Source: Rhipidocladum racemiflorum (lineage: Eukaryota > Streptophyta > Magnoliopsida > Poales > Poaceae). Taken from it: DNA of 64,000 bases. Position 1 is the stretch's first letter, and each line of letters starts with the position of its first letter. A program made the translations under genes and the position numbers. The notes under the pieces are model-generated. The model made no database searches. It was not told the DNA's origin and saw only the letters and a list, made by a program, of their open reading frames with translations. The stretch is taken from contig CM070584.1 of assembly GCA_036346355.1 (NCBI GenBank), positions 54,147,097 through 54,211,096 on the forward strand. The letters run 5' to 3'. Positions 22,401 through 30,474 of the stretch are shown in pieces.

Positions 22401-22661
22401 CCCACCATAATTGAGATCAGCACATGCAATTCCGAAGCCTCCTACCTAAATGCAGCTAGTGAGGAGTAAATCTAGGCAAGGGCTAGGTTGCAGGTTGCAG
22501 CAGAGCAAATCAATGGAGGGGAGGGAGAGGTGGAGTGAGTACCTGCGGTGCCACTCGTCCTTGGTGTGGAGAGTGGACTTGAGGCGCTTGGGGAGCGACT
22601 CCCACGGGCACTCCTCCCGGATCGCCTTCACCACCATCTGCTCCTCCACCGTCGCCGCCAT
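7479..22661 (-). CDS. FAM91-like membrane-trafficking protein, ten exons
   Basis: FAM91 proteins are conserved eukaryotic trafficking factors. In animals FAM91A1 works with TBC1D23 and the WDR11 complex in capturing endosome-derived vesicles at the trans-Golgi; the plant role is little studied. Exons on the minus strand are 22661-22543, 21939-21822, 14287-14191, 12760-12654, 12183-12061, 11843-11690, 10848-10788, 10032-9671, 9398-7838 and 7722-7479. All ten join in phase to 982 codons including TGA, close to the roughly 1000 residues of plant FAM91. The N-terminus MAATVEEQMVVKAIREECPW and the later blocks CREGEYYEEMM, LYPYHLADYICRVLRISPF, RLTGVGRNEFIDIMNKCRSK and PWWGVCLVNFT belong to the FAM91 N-terminal domain. 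The 519-codon exon holds the C-terminal domain. All donors are GT and acceptors AG. Intron 2 is 7.5 kb and full of retroelements, while the coding frame is intact. The gene is inferred to be functional if the long intron is spliced. Confidence 0.93.
10075..10729 (-). mobile_element. copia-type retroelement fragment in FAM91 intron 7
   Basis: On the minus strand a short LTR-like stretch starting TGTTAGACAG (10729) is followed near 10610 by ATGGTATCGAGC, which resembles the initiator-Met primer-binding site. Then comes a GC-rich leader and, from about 10297 downward, the start of a gag protein. Its VPRCLVIFDGLNYRDWVLHM segment is typical of rice copia gag N-termini. The coding part stops after about 80 residues, just before the FAM91 acceptor. 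No second LTR is certain, so this is a truncated copy or a very small derivative. Confidence 0.65.
13296..13637. repeat. MITE with CTCCTGGGAGTAC-type inverted ends, copy 1
   Basis: The left end (CTCCTGGGAGTACGTAC) and the reverse complement of the right end (CTCTGGGAGTACATAA) agree over about 45 bp with some gaps, including a shared CGCTTAAA block. GTA flanks both sides and may be a 3-bp target duplication. The element sits in FAM91 intron 4. A related copy lies in inverted orientation at 63267-63600. Confidence 0.75.
13808..13883. repeat. 76-bp palindromic mini-MITE
   Basis: The ends GGGCTTGTTTGGGAAGCCCA and its near-perfect reverse complement at 13858-13883 fold into a hairpin with a loop of about 25 bp. 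TCA flanks both sides, consistent with a 3-bp target duplication of a PIF/Harbinger-type MITE. It is unusually small. Confidence 0.65.
14804..15085 (-). mobile_element. TRIM (terminal-repeat retrotransposon in miniature), 282 bp
   Basis: Two 81-bp direct repeats, 14804-14884 and 15005-15085, start TGTTGAAGTATA and end CAACTCAATA on the minus strand. Next to the 5' repeat is TGGAATCAGAGCC (about 15004-14992), one mismatch from the initiator-Met primer-binding site. Next to the 3' repeat is a purine tract, CACGTGAGGGAGAG (14898-14885). The 5-bp target duplication TTGGA lies at 14799-14803 and 15086-15090. There is no coding capacity, as usual for TRIMs; mobility would depend on enzymes from other elements. 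Confidence 0.92.
15485..15948 (+). repeat. 5' LTR of the gypsy element (464 bp)
   Basis: It starts TGTTATACCC and ends CTCGTAACA. It is nearly identical to 20529-20993. The visible differences are a small cluster near 15640-15650, T versus A in AAGTCTCAGG, and T versus G in GGCCATGAAC. Confidence 0.97.
15951..17147 (+). CDS. gypsy gag polyprotein, frame-broken at the 3' side
   Basis: Gag forms the capsid of the retrotransposon particle. The probable start is ATG 15978-15980 (MATPLEDRVG), because the open frame from 15951 begins inside the primer-binding site. A short coiled coil follows (ALEEDVKEIKKMMVEILTQV). The capsid core has FDLSEYDGTSDPLGWLRQCE (about residues 115-134 of the frame), WQQDEEWFDWEEF and FAQRF. 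A Gly/Ser-rich linker comes next. The frame then departs from homology near 17040, and its last residues are out-of-frame translation of the zinc-knuckle region. The zinc knuckle itself is read in the pol frame. Confidence 0.85.
   Translation: MVSEPIGSGAMATPLEDRVGALEEDVKEIKKMMVEILTQVKAKGPTGIHDQESSRNHPDGMDTNRLRLDDERRAGEQEGRPQPGFRRGDEYRHTHTARRRRQEEEDRRWTPRAPRFDLSEYDGTSDPLGWLRQCERFFKFHHIPEEEWVNLAGIHLRGEALEVLDNWQQDEEWFDWEEFSDTFAQRFTRHSSLGPLGDLVNWKQGSNRVDTYAREFQRLLARTSRMRRTDQIDTFIAGLSTALAAEVRRERPRNLAEAIGFAREAENRKDAWMAEAVQEMGAPGKTRLAYNRGSSFSGASGAASSAGGATPPVVNTSGGSRSGSGVASVASGALGQGTHRIAPAGSAGTQSSSASTPTRVRLSKPGSTAACKRALLQLRRGLQSRPSLQEAVSFGSFG
15952..15963 (+). other. primer-binding site of the gypsy element
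   Basis: TGGTATCAGAGC, complementary to the 3' end of initiator Met tRNA, begins 3 bases after the 5' LTR. This is the usual site where minus-strand DNA synthesis starts. Confidence 0.93.
16951..20616 (+). CDS. gypsy pol polyprotein: CCHC, PR, RT, RNase H, INT, chromodomain-like
   Basis: In this frame the first part, to about 17037, is a shadow of gag. Real homology starts with the zinc knuckle CYNCDEVYSRGHRC (C42-C55). Then come aspartic protease LIDTGSTHNF (D115), reverse transcriptase with LVFFDDILVYS (about residues 421-431), RNase H beginning FEVECDASRVGIG (about 568), and integrase with an HHCC finger (about 770-815). The catalytic D, D and E lie in WADISMDF (19456-19479), SDRDPVF (about 19650) and DGQTEVVNR (about 19749-19775). 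A degraded chromodomain-like end reads QVLVQWTGEPESEATWMD. No stop interrupts 17040-20616. The last 29 codons lie inside the 3' LTR. Gag and pol are in different frames, so expression needs frameshifting, or this copy carries a one-base break. Confidence 0.92.
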   Translation: MARELIGSHRRDRQEPSPVRRQLQHECVSANPARRRRAKGLCYNCDEVYSRGHRCKRLFHLEVLDEVEEEADGNEDPEDRNEPSLSMMALAGPKQGSTMQIMISLAGQLLHGLIDTGSTHNFVSSHAAQQIGWPSSAISMQHVRVAGGGQLPCLGAMRDVQLCIGAHKFQASFIIIPLDIFDVVLGIQWLSTLGPIQWDFQQLTMGFHHHGRPVELRGLHSSGRPHLLHQQLEEQNEVQQLLKDYEDLFSEPQGLPPSRLCDHRICLEEGTNPVVVAPYRYPFRQKDEIERQCAAMLDQGIIRRSRSPFSSPVLLVKKADGTWRFCVDYRKLNSHTIKDKFPIPVVEELLDELRGAYFFTKLDLRSGYHQVRMIPGDIEKTAFRTHHGHFEFLVMPFGLSNAPSTFQALMNDVLQDYLRKFVLVFFDDILVYSNTLEDHCRHLRWVFERLRLQQLYLKRSKCAFAQGRIGYLGHIISHEGVEADPHKLQAISAWPTPSSMAALRSFLGLTGYYRRFIRGYATIAEPLTALLRRNNFIWSAAADGAFQNLKQALISAPVLQMPDFAVPFEVECDASRVGIGAVLQQHGHPIAYYSRKLAARHAKLAAYERELIGLSKAVRHWRPYLWGHPFLVRTDHGSLKFLLEQALVTPPQQHWLSKLMGFDFHVEYKPGRANRAADALSRVQEEDANHIACAVMSAPHSLIRAEWLAALRADPEVQRRCEMLLNPSTASPTSQHPTNTTQAAWTTSDGLIYHEGRLFVPSTSSLIEPIIASIHDLTHEGVQKTCHRIRQLYDWEKQRSTVELYIARCKVCQQNKTSTLSPAGLLQPLPIPQHIWADISMDFITALPKSQGKTSMLVVVDRLSKYAHFMAFKQPATAPTVAKIFFDQVVRLHGIPESIISDRDPVFLSAFWQDLFKRCGTTLLPSTAYHPQTDGQTEVVNRTIEMYLRCLAADAPTSWTQWLPWAEFCCNSSFHSAVRMTPFEFVYGRSPPPLLPYNQGATVIDSVDRQLMDCDALLHQARANLLCAQNRMKQQYDSGHREVEFSVGAWVWLRLQKHRQLSLRANSVHKLSPRFYGPYRISARIGPVAYRLELPEGARLHNVFHVSLLKEYKGDPPSQTPALPEDLSPAPEPDRPAPRRLLAQRFVNGQRQVLVQWTGEPESEATWMDALLLRRSYPDCTLEDKLLFQEGSNVIPFDRVFYRRHQTPANKGNLDNQTQAE
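20514..20527 (+). other. polypurine tract of the gypsy element
   Basis: A short purine-rich run, CAGGAGGGTAGTAA, directly precedes the 3' LTR. It is the expected primer for plus-strand synthesis. It lies within the pol reading frame. Confidence 0.7.
20529..20993 (+). repeat. 3' LTR of the gypsy element (465 bp)
   Basis: It has the same ends as the 5' LTR, TGTTATACCC to CTCGTAACA, with a 1-bp length difference. It contains the pol stop codon at 20614-20616. Confidence 0.97.
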
Positions 22662-22985
22662 CCGCTCTCCGACGCGGGATGGGTAGGTGGGCGGGTGGAT
22701 CTGGGCTGCGCCGCGGCGGGATCAGATCACGATATCGCGGGGAGGAGCGGGAGCAGGAGGTCGGGAGCGTGCGATGCGGCTAACCAGGAGCTCGACGCCG
22801 GCGGTGGCGCGTCGCTGTGCCGGGGGAGAAATGGGAGCTCGCCGCTCGGTGGGAGAGGGAGGTACAACTTTCCCTTGTCCGGTAAAACTGCAGACAACCT
22901 GAAACTTGATAGCGCCTCCACCCACCCTAGTCAATCCGATGTCCGTGCTGCCGGTTTGGGTAGCTTCCTCAGGTCGTGTGAAGGA

Positions 22986-23381
22986 CAGGGTTTCAGTTAT
23001 CGTCGATTATCGCACGATTTTCGCAATATCGACGGCGGCCGAAATGCAATACCGAGCGGTAAACTGAAAAAATTCAAAAAAAAAAATTCAAAAAATTCAA
23101 AAATTCAAAAAAATTTATATGACGCAAATATCGCGATTATCGCCACATATCGAGCGATTATCGCTACAAAAGTCGACCGCACAAAAAAACTCAACATGGA
23201 TGTCGATTTTCCACCGATAATCGTCGATTTTCCACGTTTTTTGATTTTTTTTTTCAAAAAAATCGGATTTTTGAATTTATGCGATTTTTTTCGATTTTCG
23301 ACCGATTTTCGGCTCGATTTTTGCGATTATCGAAAAACACTGTTCATGCGAAAATCGCATGTAACGATAACTGAAACCCTG
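22986..23381. mobile_element. hAT-type MITE, family copy 1 (396 bp)
   Basis: The terminal inverted repeats are CAGGGTTTCAGTTATCG at the left and its reverse complement at the right (23365-23381). The 8-bp target duplication GTGAAGGA lies at 22978-22985 and 23382-23389. CAGGG ends with an 8-bp duplication are typical of hAT elements. The interior is rich in CGATTATCG and AAATTC words and has no coding capacity. It lies about 325 bp upstream of the FAM91 start codon, so it may be in the promoter or 5' leader. Copy 2 is at 61851-62259. Confidence 0.92.
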
Positions 23382-23389
23382 GTGAAGGA

Positions 23390-24905
23390 TAAGCATAGTT
23401 GCACTATTGTGCACGACTGGCCTCGTACACAAGGTTCACCGAATCATTTTCAAACTGAAAATCAAGATTCCAATGGTACTGATAAAAATCGTCAAAACCC
23501 AAACAGTTTTGAAGCCAACTATTTGAACAAAAAATTCAAAACAAATTTAAAAAAATGAAAACCGGTCTACATTCACTAAAACATTAATTACCTAAGATCT
23601 AACCGTAGGATTAATGTGAAATTTAAACTGTAAAAACTATATTCAATTTCTAAACTAACAAATAAGATCCTGCTCAATCGGATCTACGGATTAAAAGTTA
23701 TAAGCTTCGCAAGTTGATTGTATCAATAATGACGAAAATCAATCTAACCCTAATTACGAAATTAATCAAGATCTATGAAAAATTAACTAATCAAAATTTT
23801 TAGATCAATAACTTGATGCCCTAGAAAGGTGTTGATTAGATCAAATGAAAATTGTCACAATAAAACAATAAATCAATCTAGAAACAAAAACAATACGCAA
23901 ACGAATCACCGTTGTGCTGGCAGACTTACAGCACTATGGTACCTATTCTGTTGGTACAGCAAATCGCAAATTACTGTAGCATTCCTGTAGATTGAAAACT
24001 GTAGCGCCGATTCCTTCGTTTTGTGGTTTCATGCGAGATGCACTGCTGTGTCTTCTGTCCGCCACATACGCTCATGCTACCTTGAAGTCAAACGCCGGCC
24101 GTGTCTAATCTATTTTCTTTTGTGTGGCTTAGAACAAAATAAATAAGGCAAAACGACAACAGGAAACAGCGAATTCACGGCAGATGAACAAACAGACAGC
24201 CACCGTTTTCTTTTTTATGTTTTTTTTTGTGTAGCACCATAAAACATGAGACACCCTCTTCATTTTATACTAATCAAACCCTAATGAATTGTATTCAAAT
24301 TCATACGTGCATATTCACCTGGCCCAATTACATATGACCCAATTACATATGCACCCAATCCAAAATTCTCGCTTGCACGCGTACGATCCACCTACCGCTA
24401 CCGCGTAACTCACTCGCCTTCACATGCATCGTTTCCTAGTCCGAACGTCCTGCATGACATTCTCGACCAACTGAACCTCAATTCATCCTAGAACCCAGTT
24501 TCGATCCCCGTCATCAACCACGTTCGACCTCAAACAACACCTGCACATGAACAAATACGAAACTGTGTACGAGCACAAGTCCATGACTTGACTCAAGATC
24601 AATCCATATAACCACTCACATGAGCGCATTGCATCAAACAAAATAACTACCATGATATCGCAAGCATAACAAATAATTATCTGAAACAACACATCCATCA
24701 CATATGCCATGAGCACAATCACTTTGCAATACCAAATTCATCACTAACTAATTTTCAGCACATGATTTCACACATCTGTTCATTCGAGAGACAGGACAAC
24801 AAAATTCAACTAGGAAAGTATACATGTTCATTGTTTCTCAAAAAGAAATACCCTGTGTTGATGGAGATCTTCCCAAATCAAATCAAGCGCTGTTAAGTTC
24901 AGGCT
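23390..24905. other. AT-rich spacer upstream of FAM91
   Basis: No gene, complete element or tandem repeat could be supported. Short open frames (for example at 24483-24722, minus strand) have no recognisable family pattern. Confidence 0.4.
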
Positions 24906-24906
24906 T

Positions 24907-25510
24907 TAGAGAGGTTTAGAGGGAGCAGCAGCAGTAAGTAGCAACCATGTCAATGTCTCCTACGCCTTCTTCTTCTCCCTCCTCCTCCTGCGGCACCGGC
25001 GGACGGGTAGCCATCCTTGGTAGTGCAAGCCCTTTCGGACAAGGTCGCACACCCCGATCAACGCATCGACTGTGCCTGCCTTGCCCACATTGCCGCGGCA
25101 CCACCTCAGCCAGCCGAATTAACCCCAAATCAACCAAAATAATTGACGAATTCCACCGAAACCAACCTACCGGCCGCGCCGATGGAGCTGGTGTCGCATG
25201 ACCTCACGACGTTGGGCGCAGCCGACCTCGTCTGCGTCTCCGCCTTGATCTTGTGCATGGGAAGCCGTGGTGCTTCTCTTTGTACTCATCGCATCACTCC
25301 AAGTTGAAGATGTCGTGTGTGCGCAACTTTGGCATGCCGGCCATCTCCCTGAAGCGGTTGTACTCCTCAGCGGAGCGCAACATCTCCTCTTCCGATGGCA
25401 GCGTCCTTCGGTCGGACAGCACCTGCACCTCGAAGAATCTCCCTGGAGCAATTGTACTCCTTGGTGGAGCGCAGCATCTCCTCTTCCGATAGCAGCGTCC
25501 ACCGGCCGGA
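24907..25510 (-). pseudogene. decayed coding fragment with a duplicated SEEEMLRS motif
   Basis: On the minus strand two related segments follow each other: LLSEEEMLRSTKEYNCSREI (about 25500-25440) and LPSEEEMLRSAEEYNRFREM (about 25400-25340). The second continues AGMPKLRTHDIFNLE before a stop near 25310. The same strand further down reads AGTVDALIGVCDLVRKGL (about 25090-25035) in another frame, then a basic stretch. I do not recognise the family. Internal duplication of about 100 bp, stops and frame changes suggest the remnant of a host gene or a captured fragment. No function is proposed. Confidence 0.35.
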
Positions 25511-25519
25511 TAGCTCCTG

Positions 25520-27244
25520 CGCTACCTATCTCGCCTGCATCTCGAAGAACAGAGGCACAAGATCGATTGATGAAAACTAATGGAGATTAATGAAAGACGC
25601 GAGATTGATTCGTTTTCGCATTTTTCTATGCTGGTTGCAACAAGCTGTAGTGGGGGAAGATCTTGTGCCTTGGTAGGGATGCCAACGAAGGAGAGGGATG
25701 GCGCGAGCGATGCGGGAAGACGTGCTCGTGGTTATCGACGACGAGAAAAGGGGCTTGGAGAAAAAAGAGAGAGATAATAAAGAAAGAAGAAGCTGACTTG
25801 GTAGATAGTTTAGCAAAATCATCACTAAAACTAGGTAAGTGGATTCTTTGTATCGGTATTAAAAGTTGAGGGATTTAAATAACCAATTTTATAGATTATG
25901 AGTTATTTGAACTTTTATGATAGTTTAGGGGTGTAAAATAGACTTATTCTTTGTTAAAAAAAAACTACTTTTGAAAATCTAGTAAGAAAAAATAGCGAGG
26001 AGAAAATAGTATATAGCTCGTGTGTCTCGTATCATTGCACGTGTAGTCTTATTAAAAACCTTTAATTAAAAAAAACCGAATGAGACAAAACTCAACTATA
26101 AAAAATATAACATATCAAACCAAAAATTATCATATATAAATCTCCCAATAAATACTTCAACTCTACAGGTCAGGTGATCAATAAACCGAATCAAACACGA
26201 CCAAGCCATTGAGCCTCCAAGCCTCCGCAGGTCACATATGTATCTTGTCCTCCTTGTCTGTCTATTGTATCACTGAATGATCTACCATACCACCGTCCCG
26301 TCCCTTTTTGAGTGGGTAAACATTGACACACTATCATTTATCAATATTTTTTGTAGTTAAGAAGTAGTCGAGAAGGAATTAAATTTATAATTTTATTTGC
26401 ACGGAGACTGCAAGCAAAAAAAAAATAAAGTGCAGTGACCAAATAGAGCAAAGCTGTTGTATTCGCACCACGATGCACGCGTACATGCACCCTTTTAGCG
26501 CAAGCCTAGACGGATCTAACTCCTGTTCATGAGCAAATCACATTTCAATTTGCCGGTTATAGTTCTCTTTAATGGATCTGCAGTTTTTCCCCATCTAAAG
26601 CTACCTCAGCTGGGTTTCTAGTTCACTACAAGCTCACTCTTCGATTTCTCTCTTTTCTGGTGTTGAGCTAATGCCATCTATTCGGAAATCGGAATCAGTT
26701 TTAGTAACATCGTCATCGTGAACTGCGAGTGATATCATCTGCTTATTTGTCTCCACGGTGAAGTTTATAATAACTGCTGCTACCCACGGGACAATGTGTT
26801 GGCCGGCCAACGGTAAAAGCATAAATCTCAGTGGATCCTTTTTTTTTTGGAACTAAACTAAATCCATTCGACTCTTTTTCTTTGGCGGAATAGTTTTATT
26901 TTAACTTTTACATGTAGTCCAAATATCAAATGTTGAAAAACTCATACTTGAATAAAAAAAAATAAAACCATGTCTGGTTTTCGCCAAAATATGCTGTTGA
27001 AAATAACGCCGTTTTTGGACCTATCCTTTTTTCTGTTAACGGATCCGGACTCTATACAATCGACAGTGTGATTGCAACTTAAACAGTCGCACTACCATCT
27101 GTCGAATCTGAATCCGAAGGACTAGTTCATTCGATGCTATAGCAGAGTACTATTGCAAATAATCTGAGCTATTCATAAAAAAAAAAAAAAAAAAAACAGT
27201 GCAGTCACTTATTTTTAGTGGATCCGTGTCCCTTCGTCAACATA
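25520..27244. other. spacer without supported genes
   Basis: AT-rich sequence with homopolymer runs, including about twenty A at 27177-27196. A 62-residue minus-strand open frame at 26634-26822 has no support beyond being open. Confidence 0.4.
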
Positions 27245-27623
27245 GGCCATGTTTGGATCCCTGGACTAATTGTTAGCTGGCTAAAAATTAGCTCTAGTCT
27301 ATCCAAACAGGAAGACTAATAGGTGGACTAATTTTTAGCCAACCCCTTAGCTAAGAATTAGTCCATTAGTTGGTGGAGAGGAGCTAATTTGGGCTAATAG
27401 CATGTAACACGCTGGGAAAAGAAAATACCCTACCGGCCTTATCCTCATTTCCTCACCTATTATGAGGGGGTAGAGATGACTTTTCTAAGAAATTAGCCTA
27501 ATCATTAGTCATGTACCCAAACAGCCCTAAGCTAATTTTAGATGGACTAATTATTAGCTGGCTAACAATTAGCTCTAGCTATTAGCCAGCTAACAATTAG
27601 TTTTAGTCCATCCAAACATGGCC
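27245..27623. repeat. MITE with GGCCATGTTTGGAT inverted ends (379 bp)
   Basis: The left end GGCCATGTTTGGAT pairs with ATCCAAACATGGCC at the right. Inner repeats of TTAGCTGGCTAA and AATTAGCTCTAG also pair across the element. ATA flanks both ends and could be a 3-bp target duplication. The GGCC-TGTTTGGAT type of end is common in grass MITEs of the PIF/Harbinger or hAT class; the superfamily is not settled. Confidence 0.8.
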
Positions 27624-27803
27624 ATAGTGCGGCCGCCTCTCCAGGGCCAATTGCACAACGGCACACATGCCAAGCATGTCGGCGAGACAGGGGTACAGTG
27701 CGGACTACGCGTAGCAATTAGCAACAGAGTCATGGATTAGACGGAGCATGATAGGCGAGGCCCATGACACGGGCCGTGACGGAGCTTGACCGCTATAAGC
27801 ACG

Positions 27804-28190
27804 GTTTCAAATTTTGGTTTGGGATCGCATCTAGAAGGTGACTGAAATCCGAAAATTGGATGAGATCTTAAAATTTCGGGCGAAATCTAAAAAGCAAATT
27901 TAAAATTTGTTTTTTTATTAGGATTTCCGAGATCTCGGTAAAAATTACCGAGGTCTCGACGAGAAACACCGAAATCTTATCCCAAAAAACTTAAAATCCG
28001 ATCAAAATACATCATGTCTGACCCCAAAAAACTTAAAAGTCATCACAGACGGTTTTTGTTTAAAACCGTCTGTGATGTGTATTTTCAAAAAAATTTCATT
28101 TCGTCGGGATTTGAAATTTTGCCTCTAACAGAACTTTGAAATCTCGGCCGAGATTTCTGAAATTTCACCGAAATTTTAAACTTTGGCGGG
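27804..28190. repeat. probable degenerate MITE with inverted GAAATTT/AAATTTC ends
   Basis: The left part GGTTTCAAATTTTGG and the right part CCGAAATTTTAAACTTTGG are imperfect inverses. The inside is rich in CCGAGATCTCGG-like and AAATTTCGG words. No target duplication was found. A perfect 16-bp hairpin lies inside. Confidence 0.4.
28041..28077. repeat. perfect 16-bp inverted repeat, 5-nt loop
   Basis: CATCACAGACGGTTTT at 28041-28056 is followed by a 5-nt loop and its exact reverse complement at 28062-28077. Such palindromes occur as subterminal motifs of some CACTA elements and MITEs. Here it is isolated. Confidence 0.85.
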
Positions 28191-28621
28191 ACGGCGGAGC
28201 GGCACATGGTGCAGGAGGAGCATGGTGATGATAGTTTGACAAGGGTTTCGCCTATTGTTTTATAGAAAATCGTGCGGAAATCGAGTTAAAAATCATCAAA
28301 AAATCTTATAGTTTCATAAATCAAAATTTTTTATTTTTTTTTTCAAAAATTGATGATTCACGTGGAAAATCGACAAACTAGTTGAATTTTTTGGCGGTCG
28401 ATTTTTGAAGCGATTTTCATTGATTTTTGACAAAAATGGAGTGATTTCCACTGATTTTCAACAAGTTTACGTCACGTGAATTTGTTTTGAATTTTTGAAT
28501 TGGACCAGTTTTATCGAGTTGTTTTAGAAACCGAATCACGTCGATACAAGCAAAAATCATGAAAATCGAGTGATTTTCATTGATTTTTTGAACCATGAGT
28601 CTGACATACGAGGAGCAATAC
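28191..28621. other. AT-rich segment, possible remnant of the CGATTTTC-rich MITE group
   Basis: The segment has repeated GATTTTCATTGATTTTT-like words and begins near AAGGGTTTCG, resembling the interior style of the hAT MITE at 22986. No matching inverted end or target duplication was seen, so no element is called. Confidence 0.3.
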
Positions 28622-28835
28622 ATATATAAGTAGATATTAAATCTAGCTATTGATTTGCTCATGAGTATTTATATTGCTCTACTACCAAAAAGATTATAAT
28701 AAAAGAATATAAATTAATCTGATTATATAATATATAAGTAGATCTTAAATCTAGCTATTGATTTGCTCATGAGTATTTATATTGCTCTACTACCAAAAAG
28801 AGTATAAAAATATTAATTAATCCGATCTATTAGAT
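28622..28835 (+). repeat. tandem duplication, 108-bp period
   Basis: Copy 1 (28622-28729) and copy 2 (28730-28835) share ATATATAAGTAGAT, then AAATCTAGCTATTGATTTGC and the following 40 bp with almost no change. The tails have diverged. No coding content. Confidence 0.85.
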
Positions 28836-29751
28836 CAAAAGAATAAATGATCTATATTAAATTTAACATACCGTAAAAGAACTTTTATAATATTTGTTCA
28901 ACATGTATATAGGTAGGCGTTGTTCCTGTGTATATGTACTTCACCGTAATCGTTTTTTTATGTTAGTTCACAACAATGAACTAGCCTTTCTGCTGGTTAT
29001 AAAATTGAGCCTCTCCACGGGCTGTGCCGTACCGGAAGCATCGAGATAAGAAAAAAATATTTTTTTAAAAAATATTTTTTAAGAAATATTTTTTGAAAAA
29101 CTATCATAAATAAAATCTAAAAGTTTTTTAAAAAATTAAAACTATTTTTTAAAAGGAATGTTTTTTCAGAAGCAAAAATATTGCCGAAATCTTTTTTGGA
29201 AAAAAACTGATATTTTTCAAAAAGATAGAATTTTTTTAAAAAATAAAAAAATATTGTAGCTTGAGAACTACAGTACCCGAGCGTCACGTGTCACGGCAAT
29301 ACGCACTTCACCAACAATAGATAGTATATATAGATAAGGAGATTTACTCTCTCTTTCTTGGTAAATGAAATTAAGTAGTTATCCCAGAAAATGGTAACTT
29401 AAATAAATGTGTTCCACTAGAAAGTCCAGATATTTGAAATGCACGTCTGCTTGTTCTTCTCCAACCTTTCACATCATCTCCGATATTTTGGCACTGAAAA
29501 TGATTTTTTTTTTTTTTTGTCACCACATCGCACGGATTCACGTTTGTACAAAACCATTATTTTGCTGGCACAACATGAACCTCGCATCAATCTCGTATTG
29601 ACCGTGCGCTTTTACATGCCCAAGCAACGATGAACTATGCACAATCACTGCCGGTTTCTATGGCCAGCCAGAATGCTCCTTCCTCACCTCAGATCGATAT
29701 CCCAAGCCGAAAGGTAAAGATCTTCCAAGTCCCAATTGTAATTCCCTCTCA
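28836..29751. other. AT-rich region upstream of CP12
   Basis: The part at 29047-29255 is a low-complexity patch of A and T runs that can self-pair (AAAAAATATTTTTT). The rest shows nothing recognisable. The final part may carry distal promoter sequence of CP12. Confidence 0.4.
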
Positions 29752-29835
29752 AAAACAAAAACAAAAACAAAAACAAAAACAAAAACAAAAACAAAAACAA
29801 AAAACAAAAAACAAAAAACAAAAACAAAAACGAAA
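29752..29835 (+). repeat. (AAAAAC)n microsatellite
   Basis: AAAAAC or CAAAAA units repeat about fourteen times with minor length changes. The repeat ends about 250 bp before the CP12 start codon, so it lies in the presumed promoter. Confidence 0.95.
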
Positions 29836-29960
29836 AAGGGTCCCAGTTGCGTGAACTATCTCGATCGCTAAGGTAGACGACGTGGAGCACAGCGACTGGC
29901 TAAGAGGCGATAGGAAACGAGTGCACGTAGAGCCTTTCCCTTCTCTAAACGAAGCTGTAT

Positions 29961-29970
29961 CTATATAAAC
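29961..29970 (+). promoter_or_regulatory. candidate TATA box of CP12
   Basis: CTATATAAAC lies about 120 bp upstream of the CP12 start codon, as expected for a highly expressed photosynthetic gene with a leader of about 90 nt. The transcription start itself is not visible. Confidence 0.6.
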
Positions 29971-30087
29971 AAACCTCTCAGCGCTCCAATGCGAGGCCTT
30001 GTTACAGCATACATATACATACAAGCAAAGCCGCGCCATATCACAGAGGAGAAGTCGTATCAAGCTCTATATACGTACACCCAATAT

Positions 30088-30474
30088 ATGGCGGCGCCTA
30101 CGCTAGCCAACGTGAGCCTCTCCGGCCCCGCGTCCTTCGTGGCCACCGCGAGCGACCTCGCGAGGCCGCAGCAGGTTGCCGCCCGTGTCACGCCCCGGAC
30201 GACGAACCGCCGCGTCCGAGGCGTCGTCGCCACGGCCAGCGGGCCGTCCACGCCGCCGGGCATCTCGGAGAAGATGTCGGAGAGCATCAAGCAGGCGGAG
30301 GAGGCGTGCGAGGGCGACAAGGCCACCGGGGAGTGCGCGGCGGCGTGGGACGAGGTGGAGGAGCTCAGCGCCGCGGCGAGCCACGCCCGCGACAAGCTCA
30401 AGGAGTCCGACCCGCTCGAGAACTACTGCAAGGAGAACCCCGAGACCGACGAGTGCCGCACCTACGACAGCTGA
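30088..30474 (+). CDS. CP12: CP12, plastid Calvin-cycle regulatory protein
   Basis: CP12 is a small, largely disordered plastid protein. In the dark its oxidised form bridges glyceraldehyde-3-phosphate dehydrogenase and phosphoribulokinase into an inactive complex; thioredoxin-dependent reduction in light releases them. The single exon encodes 128 residues. Residues 1 to about 50 are Ala/Ser/Thr/Arg-rich and acid-poor, as in a transit peptide. The mature part has the first Cys pair C74 and C83 (CEGDKATGEC), the hallmark AWDEVEEL (86-93), and the second pair C114 and C123 in CKENPETDECRTYDS. All four redox cysteines are kept. The start at 30088 is chosen because it gives a normal transit peptide. 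An in-frame ATG at 29989 would add 33 unusual residues. The third-position GC bias is strong, typical for grass genes. Confidence 0.97.
   Translation: MAAPTLANVSLSGPASFVATASDLARPQQVAARVTPRTTNRRVRGVVATASGPSTPPGISEKMSESIKQAEEACEGDKATGECAAAWDEVEELSAAASHARDKLKESDPLENYCKENPETDECRTYDS

Noticed and set aside
22548..23558. 336-residue plus-strand open frame
   Set aside because: It runs antisense across FAM91 exon 1 and straight through the hAT MITE; no family features, low-complexity translation.
26634..26822. 62-residue minus-strand frame
   Set aside because: Reads like protein in part, but there are no splice partners, known motifs or homology that I can name.
30103..30384. Minus-strand and alternative-frame open frames over CP12
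   Set aside because: High GC at third positions of CP12 leaves all frames open; only the CP12 frame has family motifs.
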